A DNA stretch of 64,000 bases from assembly GCA_963664635.1 (NCBI GenBank), contig OY761542.1, positions 3,534,001-3,598,000 of the forward strand, written 5' to 3'. Positions 58,457-64,000 of the stretch are shown here, piece by piece. The notes under the pieces are model-generated. The model did not search any database, was not told where the DNA came from, and saw only the letters and a program-made list of their open reading frames with translations. The translations under genes and the position numbers were made by a program. Source of the DNA: VXNE01 sp963664635 (GTDB taxonomy: Bacteria; Pseudomonadota; Gammaproteobacteria; Pseudomonadales; Azotimanducaceae). The stretch's first letter is position 1; each line of letters starts with the position of its first letter.

Positions 58457-59284
58457 GTGCGGGAGGTACACAACAGGGTCGCGGTCGTCACGGGCGCGGC
58501 GTCCGGCATCGGTCTCGGCATCGTGCGCGCCCTGACCGGCGCCGGCGTGCACGTCGCCATGCTCGACATCGAGGAACGGGCGCTGACCGGAGCCCGCCAC
58601 GAGTTCGACACGGCAAACGTCGATGTCCAGCCGTTCGTCTGCGACGTCAGCGACCGGGGCCGGGTGCGCGACGTGGCGGCCGCCGTCCGCGATCACTACG
58701 GGCGGATCGACATCCTCTGCAACAACGCCGGGGTCGCGGCCGGCGGCCCCATCGACGAGACCAGCGAAGACGACTGGGACTGGGTCCTGGCCGTGAACCT
58801 GCAAGGGGTCGTCAACGGCATGCGGACCTACGTCCCGATCATCAAGGCCGGCGGCAACGGGGGCCACATCGTCAACACCGCCTCGATCCTCGGCCTCAGG
58901 ACCGGTCCCCGCATGTCCATCTACGCGGCGTCCAAGTACGCGGTGGTCGCGATCTCGGAATCCTCCCGGGAGGATCTCGCGCCATGGGACATCGGCGTCT
59001 CGGCGCTGTGTCCGGGCATGATCGACACGCGCATCCTGAAGTCGGAACGCAACCGGCCGGCGGCGCTCACCGAGCATTCGAGCGGGATGGTCGACGGCGG
59101 GGAACGCGAGGAGATGGAGCGGCGCTTCGCCACGGAAGGCCTCGAACCGGACATCGTCGGCGAACAGGTGCTCGACGGGATCCGCAAGGACAAGCCCTTC
59201 ATCTTCACGCACGCCAGCCTGGCCGGGGACATCCGGGAGCGGATGGAGGGGATTCTCGGCTGCTTCGACGGAACCGAGGCGTAG
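58457..59284 (+). CDS. Short-chain dehydrogenase/reductase
   Basis: A 275-residue SDR from GTG 58457, with AAGGAGGGG just upstream. TGAASGIGLGIV at the N-terminus, NNAGVAAGG, catalytic YAASKYAV (YxxxK) and Ser in NTASILGL. The C-terminal ~50 residues are longer than usual. It is probably NAD(P)-dependent; the substrate is not evident. Confidence 0.92.
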   Translation: MREVHNRVAVVTGAASGIGLGIVRALTGAGVHVAMLDIEERALTGARHEFDTANVDVQPFVCDVSDRGRVRDVAAAVRDHYGRIDILCNNAGVAAGGPIDETSEDDWDWVLAVNLQGVVNGMRTYVPIIKAGGNGGHIVNTASILGLRTGPRMSIYAASKYAVVAISESSREDLAPWDIGVSALCPGMIDTRILKSERNRPAALTEHSSGMVDGGEREEMERRFATEGLEPDIVGEQVLDGIRKDKPFIFTHASLAGDIRERMEGILGCFDGTEA

Positions 59285-59292
59285 GGGTGCGG

Positions 59293-59652
59293 CTACGCCT
59301 CCGCGAGCGCCTCGAGTTCCTCCGGCGGCCGGATGAACGGTTCCGGGAAGGTCTCCTTCGTCAGGCCCACCACGCCCTTGTAGCCGTCGTGGTCTTCCTC
59401 GATGTGCAGCGTGCGCTCGGGGATGACGAACTTCGTCCCGGGGCCGCATGCGTGCACCGCGCCGGTCGCCGGGTCCTGGAAGCGGAAGACGCCCTCGCTG
59501 ACGTAGAAGTGGATGCCGATGTCGTGCCAGTGGATCGGCGTCCCGCCGCTTGCCTGGGCGTCCACCTCCTGCAGGAAGTGGCCGTTGGCCTCGATCTCCG
59601 CGCGCGCTTCGTCGAGGTCGGTGAAGTAGTTCTGCTCGACCGTGATGCCCAT
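59293..59652 (-). CDS. Cupin-fold protein
   Basis: A 119-residue single-domain cupin. The metal-binding region reads PIHWHDIGIHFYVSEG, and the second motif is AVHACGPGTKFVIPERTLHIEE. It could act as a metal enzyme or a sensor subunit. It converges with the SDR, whose stop is 9 bp away. Confidence 0.75.
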   Translation of the reverse strand: MGITVEQNYFTDLDEARAEIEANGHFLQEVDAQASGGTPIHWHDIGIHFYVSEGVFRFQDPATGAVHACGPGTKFVIPERTLHIEEDHDGYKGVVGLTKETFPEPFIRPPEELEALAEA

Positions 59653-59710
59653 GTTCCGTCCCTCCTCGCCGGGCCCGTCCGTCGCCTATCGTATCGAATT
59701 CGGCGGACGG

Positions 59711-60445
59711 CTACTGCGCGTCCCCGGACCCGGCCGCGGCGAGGCGTGCCTCCAGTTCGGCGACGCGGGCCTCCGCGGCGCGACGCGCGGCTGCCTCCCG
59801 CTCGAGTGCGTCCTCGACCGTCCGGCGCCCGGCGCGCTCGCGCCGCAGGTCGGCCTGTTGCTCGCCATACGTGGGCAGCGGCTCGCCGCTCGCGGCCTTC
59901 CGGAACACCAAGTTCCCGCCTTCCACCCGCAGGTCCAGTCCGAGCTCGGCACTCGACAGTGTGCGTCGACCCGCCTCCACGCGCGCCGGCAGGGATCGAT
60001 AGACCCCGTCCTCCAGCACCAGCCCCTGCAACTGCGGGTCGAAGTACTCGTTCTTCGGGTCGAACAGCCAGTATTCGCGCACGCCCATGGCGGCATAGAT
60101 CGCGCGCTTGGGACCGACGTCTTCCTTCCAAGTGTTTCGCGACGCCACCTCCAGGACGAAGTCCGGCGCCTTCGGCTCCTCCCAGAGCTTGTAGATCATG
60201 CGGCGGTGGTCGGGCGCGCCCTTCACCACGAACACGTCCGGCGCGACGCACTTGCGCGGGTGCCCTTGTTCGTAGTAGATCAGGAGGTCGCCGGACACGT
60301 AGACGTCCGGCCGGTCCTCGAAGTACCCCCGCAGGGCGCTCACCGCGTCGAGGATCGCCCAGAGCTGCCAGTCGTTCTCAGCCAACGGCTTGCCGTCGGA
60401 ACTGGGATAGAGCGGATCCTCCGCCGCCAGGGGCCGTGCCTTCAT
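59711..60445 (-). CDS. Uma2 family protein (paralogue)
   Basis: A 244-residue paralogue of the Uma2 protein at 16731-17558. The same blocks occur: PSSDGKPLAENDWQLWA, RPDVYVSGDLLIYYEQGHPRK, APDFVLEVASRNTW and VREYWLFDPKNEYF. A shorter coiled-coil tail ends AEARVAELEARLAAAGS. The PD-(D/E)XK residues appear intact. It lies beside the cupin gene on the same strand. Confidence 0.87.
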   Translation of the reverse strand: MKARPLAAEDPLYPSSDGKPLAENDWQLWAILDAVSALRGYFEDRPDVYVSGDLLIYYEQGHPRKCVAPDVFVVKGAPDHRRMIYKLWEEPKAPDFVLEVASRNTWKEDVGPKRAIYAAMGVREYWLFDPKNEYFDPQLQGLVLEDGVYRSLPARVEAGRRTLSSAELGLDLRVEGGNLVFRKAASGEPLPTYGEQQADLRRERAGRRTVEDALEREAAARRAAEARVAELEARLAAAGSGDAQ

Positions 60446-60595
60446 GGGAACTTCCTGCCCTCCTTCGTGGAGACGCCGCGCGGCATGTTGCGGCCCAACG
60501 TAGCACGGGTTCGATGCGCGTTCATCCAGACTACCTCCCGGCCAGTCTGGACGCCGCGAAACCCGATCCCAATGGGCCCGCTCCGCAACTTTCCT

Positions 60596-60615
60596 GCGAG
60601 GGGCAAGCCCCTCGC
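60596..60615. terminator. Perfect 9-bp palindrome
   Basis: GCGAGGGGC at 60596-60604 pairs with GCCCCTCGC at 60607-60615 with a 2-nt gap. It lies 78 bp beyond the epoxide hydrolase stop, in the 250-bp interval before the Uma2 gene. It may be a terminator or a member of the palindrome families described elsewhere. Confidence 0.45.
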
Positions 60616-60692
60616 GCTCCCCGGCTGAGGGCTCCCGTAAGCCTTCGTCCCCGCGCCGCGACCGTCAGGTCCGCACCAGCCCGGGGCCGGCG

Positions 60693-61886
60693 TCAGCGCA
60701 TCAGGCGAAAGCTCTTGCGGATCTCCTCGACGAACAGCTCCGGCTGCTCGAACGCCGCGAAGTGGCCGCCCCGGTCGAGCTCGTTCCAGTAGACGATGTT
60801 GCCGTAGCGCTGCTCCGCCCAACCGCGGGGCGTCGCCACGACCTCTTTCGGGAAGATGCTGCACCCGGTCGGCAGCATCACCTTCGGCTGGTCGCCCCCG
60901 AACGCCACGTTGAAGCTCTCCCAGTAGAGGCGCCCGGACGACGCGCCGTTGCCGTTGAGCCAGTAGAACATCACGTTGTCGATCAGTTCTTCGCGAGTGA
61001 GCGCGTTCTCCGGGTGTCCCCCGCAGTCCGTCCACTCCCAGAACTTCTCGATGACCCAGGTCGCCTGTCCCATCGGCGAGTCCACCAGCCCGTAGCCGAG
61101 GGTCTGCGGGCGCGTGCTCTGCTGCTTCGAGTAGCCGGCGCCCCAGGCGTTGTAGTAACGACCGCCCTCGAAGGCCTGCTTGTCGCGGGCCGTGGGGTTC
61201 TCGCGCGCCTCCTTCGTGGGTCCCGCGGACGGCATGTTCACGTGGATGCCGGCGCAGCGGCCCTTGTCCTGCATCCCGATCCCGGTGGTCACCGCGGCGC
61301 CCCAGTCGCCCCCCTGGGCAAACCAGCGTTCGTAGCCGAGCCGTCCCATGAGTGTGTCCCAGGACTCCGCGATCTTGCCTACCCCCCAGCCCGTGGCGGT
61401 CGGCTTGGCCGAAAAGCCGTAGCCGGGCAGGGAGGGACAGATGACATGGAAGGCGTCCGCCGGGTCCCCGCCGTGGGCGGCCGGATCCGCGAGGGGGCCG
61501 ATGACCTTGTGGAACTCCACAACGGAGCCCGGCCATCCATGCGTAATGAGCAGCGGCACCGCGTCGGGACTCCGGCTGCGGACGTGGATGAAGTGGATGT
61601 CGAGGCCGTCGAGTTCGGTGACACCCTGCGGGAAGCGGTTGAAGTACGCCTGGCGCGCCGGCCAGTCGTATTCCTCCAGCCAGTAGTCGCGGAGCTCCCG
61701 GGCGTAGGCGAGAGGCAGGCCCTGGCCCCACGCGCTGCCGTCGCCGCCGGGGCGCACCGAGCCCGGCTGCGCGGTGACCGCATCGGGCATCTCCGCTTCC
61801 GGCCAGCGCGTCCGCCGCAATCGGTCCTTGAGGTCTTCGAGCGCCTCCTCGGCGATGTCGATCCGAAACTCGCGTATCTCGCTCAC
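60693..61886 (-). CDS. Epoxide hydrolase (EHN domain plus alpha/beta hydrolase)
   Basis: A 397-residue enzyme from GTG 61886, with GGAAGGAGAACC upstream. The N-terminal epoxide hydrolase domain (RFDI/RTRWPE) is followed by the alpha/beta hydrolase core: oxyanion motif HGWPGS, nucleophile Asp194 in GGDWGAA, and late His in GGHFAAFEQP. It resembles juvenile-hormone/microsomal-type epoxide hydrolases. A palindrome and the PhyH gene lie just upstream. Confidence 0.92.
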   Translation of the reverse strand: MSEIREFRIDIAEEALEDLKDRLRRTRWPEAEMPDAVTAQPGSVRPGGDGSAWGQGLPLAYARELRDYWLEEYDWPARQAYFNRFPQGVTELDGLDIHFIHVRSRSPDAVPLLITHGWPGSVVEFHKVIGPLADPAAHGGDPADAFHVICPSLPGYGFSAKPTATGWGVGKIAESWDTLMGRLGYERWFAQGGDWGAAVTTGIGMQDKGRCAGIHVNMPSAGPTKEARENPTARDKQAFEGGRYYNAWGAGYSKQQSTRPQTLGYGLVDSPMGQATWVIEKFWEWTDCGGHPENALTREELIDNVMFYWLNGNGASSGRLYWESFNVAFGGDQPKVMLPTGCSIFPKEVVATPRGWAEQRYGNIVYWNELDRGGHFAAFEQPELFVEEIRKSFRLMR

Positions 61887-61906
61887 GGTTCTCCTTCCCA
61901 TCGAAC

Positions 61907-61927
61907 GGGCGACCGCCACGGTCGCCC
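61907..61927. repeat. Short palindrome, GGGCGACC type
   Basis: GGGCGACC at 61907-61914 pairs with GGTCGCCC at 61920-61927, the same stem as at 18633-18653. It lies between the epoxide hydrolase start and the PhyH stop. Confidence 0.7.
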
Positions 61928-61935
61928 CTGCACAG

Positions 61936-62904
61936 TCAATCCAGAACGCTGCCGGCGCCCGGGCGCAGCACGAGGTCCTTGTCCCGGCCCGCGACAAAAT
62001 TGATCGTCGAACTCATGCGGTAGCCCAGCAACTGCTGCGCGCGTGGCGGGAGGGTGCCCGCGATCTCCGGCGGCACGGACAGGAACTGGTTCTCTTCCTG
62101 CGCGAGGTGGTCGAGGGCGAACGAATAGATGAACCCGGTGCGGGGCGTGTCCGTGTGGTTGATGCCGAGACCGTGGAACACGCTGCCGAGCCAGAAGGCG
62201 ATCGAGCCCCTGGGCATCACGGCCTGCACGACTTCGTGTTCCTCGGGCGCGCGGCCGGCGGGCCAGCGGTTGCTCCCCGGAACGTACCGCGTCGCCCCGT
62301 TCTCGGCGGTGAAGTCCGTGCCGGCGACCATGATCGCAAGGGACAGCTCGGGTCCGTCCGGGTCGCGGTGCATGTACGGCTGGTAGCGCCACTGGTCGCG
62401 GTGCAGGGTCTGGTTTCCCCCGCCCTGCACGACCTGCATGGCCACCGTCGCGTTGATCCGGTAGTGGTGGCAGTTGGGGCCGACGAGGGGATCGGGGAGG
62501 TCGTGAAAGTCGGCCGGCAGTCCGTCTGCTCCGATCCGCACCTGCTCCCGTACCTTCCGGGGCGTCGATGCCGCCATCGGGCGCTCCGGCAGCAGGATCA
62601 GGTCGACCACTTCGAGCACCCGCTCGTTCTGCAGCAGGTGCTCGGCGAACTCGGGCCCCCGCGCGAACAGCGCGCCCACCGACCGCCGCCGGTGGCCGAA
62701 GAAGTCGCCGCCGCCCGGCTCCTGCTCCTCGAGGGCCGGTTCGACCCTGGCGACCAGCAGGTCCGCCACTTCCGGGGCGAACAGGTGCTCGACCATCGCG
62801 ACGCCGTTGTCGCGGATCTCCGCCGCGATGGCCGCTGCCGGGCTGTCCGGCGCGAAGCGTCCGATCGATGGCGTCATGACGTCGGTCCTCCCTGGCGCAT
62901 TCAT
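61936..62904 (-). CDS. Phytanoyl-CoA dioxygenase family protein, SDR-coupled
   Basis: A 322-residue PhyH from ATG 62904, overlapping the SDR stop by ATGA. The iron motif is HxD in TLHRDQWRY. The context ENGATRYVPGSNRW is typical, and the distal His is in SVFHGLGINHTD. It differs in many blocks from the cluster at 44-47 kb, so it is an independent branch. The upstream SDR may act on its product. Confidence 0.9.
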   Translation of the reverse strand: MNAPGRTDVMTPSIGRFAPDSPAAAIAAEIRDNGVAMVEHLFAPEVADLLVARVEPALEEQEPGGGDFFGHRRRSVGALFARGPEFAEHLLQNERVLEVVDLILLPERPMAASTPRKVREQVRIGADGLPADFHDLPDPLVGPNCHHYRINATVAMQVVQGGGNQTLHRDQWRYQPYMHRDPDGPELSLAIMVAGTDFTAENGATRYVPGSNRWPAGRAPEEHEVVQAVMPRGSIAFWLGSVFHGLGINHTDTPRTGFIYSFALDHLAQEENQFLSVPPEIAGTLPPRAQQLLGYRMSSTINFVAGRDKDLVLRPGAGSVLD

Positions 62905-63677
62905 GCGAACAACGCCCCGTCGACGGCGATGGTCTGCGCGCTGATGTAATGGGCGGCCGGGGACGCCAGGAAGAGCGCCACCGTGCCCATGTCCGCGGGA
63001 TCGCCCACCCGGCCGAGCGGAATGTACCCGGCGAGCCGCTCCCAGTTCTCCTCGTCCTCGCCCACGTCCACGGTGAGCATGTCCGTGCGGACGGCCCCGG
63101 GAGCGATGCAGTTGACGCGGATGTTGTGCGGCGCAAGGTCCTGCGCGAGCCCCCGCGTCAGGAAGTTCACCCCGGCCTTGGCGATGCCGTAGATGCGGCA
63201 CCCCTCCGGGCGCATCGAGGCCACCGACGAGATGTTGATGATGCAGCCGGCCTTGCGCGCGATCATGCCCGGGATCGCCGCATGGCAGCACAGGTAGACG
63301 CTCTTCAGGTTCGTGTCGACGATCTCGTCCCAGCGCGCCTCGTCGCTGTCCGCCAGGGAGGGTCCGGACCCGCCGTTGGCGGCGTTGTTGACGAGGATGT
63401 CGATGCCGCCGAGCGTATCCGCGGCCGCCTCGATCAGCCCCTCGACGTCACCGCGCCGCGTCACGTCCGTGGGGACCGCCAGTGCGCGCCGGCCAAGGGC
63501 CCGGATCTCCTCCGCCGCCGCCTCCAGCACCTCGGGCCTGCGGCCCGCGATCGCGATGTCCGCACCCGCCCTGGCGAACTCCAGCGCGATCCCCTTTCCG
63601 ATCCCGGTCCCGCCGCCGGTGACGACCGCGATCTGGCCGGCGAGAGACAGGCTCGCCGTGCTGGCGGGAATGGTCAT
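62901..63677 (-). CDS. Short-chain dehydrogenase/reductase
   Basis: A 258-residue SDR. TGGGTGIGKGIALEFA, NNAANGGSGPS, the Ser of INISSVAS, and YGIAKAGV for the YxxxK motif are visible, with the late VRTDML and ISAQTIAVDGALF typical of FabG-like enzymes. It is translationally coupled (ATGA) to the PhyH gene that follows. Confidence 0.93.
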   Translation of the reverse strand: MTIPASTASLSLAGQIAVVTGGGTGIGKGIALEFARAGADIAIAGRRPEVLEAAAEEIRALGRRALAVPTDVTRRGDVEGLIEAAADTLGGIDILVNNAANGGSGPSLADSDEARWDEIVDTNLKSVYLCCHAAIPGMIARKAGCIINISSVASMRPEGCRIYGIAKAGVNFLTRGLAQDLAPHNIRVNCIAPGAVRTDMLTVDVGEDEENWERLAGYIPLGRVGDPADMGTVALFLASPAAHYISAQTIAVDGALFA

Positions 63678-63819
63678 GGAGTCCGGTCCGTTTCGGGATC
63701 AGCCGGCGACGCTATCAGCAAGCGGGCACGACGACAAGGGTCGCACGGGTGTACGTCTTGAATGTGAGAAATGTGAGGGATTGAAGCGGTTCGGTTGATA
63801 CTGGTGGCGTTGCGGATCC

Positions 63820-63850
63820 CCGTCTGACATATTGTTGGCATATCAGACGG
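63820..63850. repeat. Imperfect inverted repeat upstream of the partial gene
   Basis: CCGTCTGACATAT (63820-63832) and ATATCAGACGG (63840-63850) form an imperfect inverted repeat 15 bp before the last gene. It may be an operator, a promoter element or the end of a mobile element. Confidence 0.5.
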
Positions 63851-63865
63851 AAACGGGAGAACGCC

Positions 63866-64000
63866 ATGCCCGAAGCCACGCTCGACGGTCTCGTCGCGCG
63901 CCGCCGCGAACTGCTCGACGAGATCGCCGCCATCGGCGACCTGCGTCCGGGATCGCTCAAGGCGCGCTTCCGCAAGTGCGGCAAGCCCAACTGCCATTGC
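63866..64000 (+). CDS. Partial DUF6788-like gene, cut by the window edge
   Basis: Begins at ATG 63866 with AGGGAGA-like sequence before it, and runs off the end. The 45 visible residues end with the Cys-rich ARFRKCGKPNCHC, a motif I associate with small DUF6788-like proteins near transposases. No transposase is visible within the window. Confidence 0.45.
   Translation, partial: MPEATLDGLVARRRELLDEIAAIGDLRPGSLKARFRKCGKPNCHC

Overview
The window is very GC-rich, gene-dense chromosomal DNA of a proteobacterial type. The Ku plus LigD pair (phosphoesterase-ligase-polymerase order, as in Pseudomonas), an ECF sigma/anti-sigma pair, BCCT and AmpG-like carriers and a TAT-exported SoxC-like enzyme fit a gammaproteobacterium, perhaps marine or host-associated. 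That assignment is inference; no rRNA, tRNA or ribosomal-protein gene is present to fix it.

Layout. 0-2.1 kb: an overlapping trio of ECF sigma factor, membrane anti-sigma factor and secreted coiled-coil protein. 2.1-6.7 kb: a MerR-HTH/TPR protein, Ku and divergent LigD (two-component NHEJ). 6.8-7.4 kb: a DUF433/PIN-like toxin-antitoxin pair, followed by the first copy of a 153-bp repeat made of five consecutive hairpins. 7.7-10.5 kb: an Omp85-type outer-membrane protein and two paralogous small secreted proteins. 10.6-16.5 kb: a permuted ATP-grasp/alpha-E operon running into an AmpG-like carrier, an unknown protein, a histone-deacetylase-fold enzyme and a K+ channel. 16.7-21.2 kb: Uma2, aldo-keto reductase, TauD-like dioxygenase, SDR and a crotonase. 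21.2-24.6 kb: a SnoaL-like remnant, GNAT, the second copy of the hairpin repeat, a CDF exporter, an AbrB/PIN pair and a ZIP transporter. 24.7-30.2 kb: lipoprotein, APH-like kinase, acyl-CoA synthetase, sulfatase and another AbrB/PIN pair. 30.2-36.3 kb: a MerR regulator with TGTACA sites, a second APH-like kinase, then an FAD oxidoreductase, a class III aminotransferase and a sulfurtransferase. 36.3-38.8 kb: an ankyrin remnant and a two-gene AlbA/GHKL ATPase plus ParA module. 38.9-49.4 kb: BCCT carrier, D-aminoacylase-like hydrolase, copper amine oxidase, three complete phytanoyl-CoA dioxygenase (PhyH) genes and one truncated copy, a Cys-rich secreted protein and a VOC protein. 49.5-64 kb: SoxC-like oxidoreductase with a cytochrome, PspB-like protein, amidase, MAPEG, threonine ammonia-lyase, an acyl-CoA dehydrogenase-like flavoprotein, crotonase, SDRs, cupin, Uma2, epoxide hydrolase, another PhyH, and at the right edge the start of a DUF6788-like gene.

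Functional picture. Most of the content is peripheral catabolism of small organic, amine and organosulfur compounds: Fe(II)/2-oxoglutarate dioxygenases (four intact PhyH and one TauD-like), SDRs, crotonases, an acyl-CoA ligase, two APH-like kinases, sulfatase, sulfite-oxidase type enzyme and betaine-type transport. Between these lie small accessory modules (three toxin-antitoxin-like pairs and the ATPase/ParA pair) and several non-coding palindromic repeat families. Housekeeping gene pairs tend to overlap by ATGA, whereas three accessory pairs join at TTGA and a fourth may join at CTGA.

The observations I rate highest are the five-hairpin repeat in two copies, the AlbA/GHKL-ParA module, and the MerR gene with TGTACA sites facing an apparently gene-less promoter. 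Family names are recognised from motifs by eye; no database search was possible.
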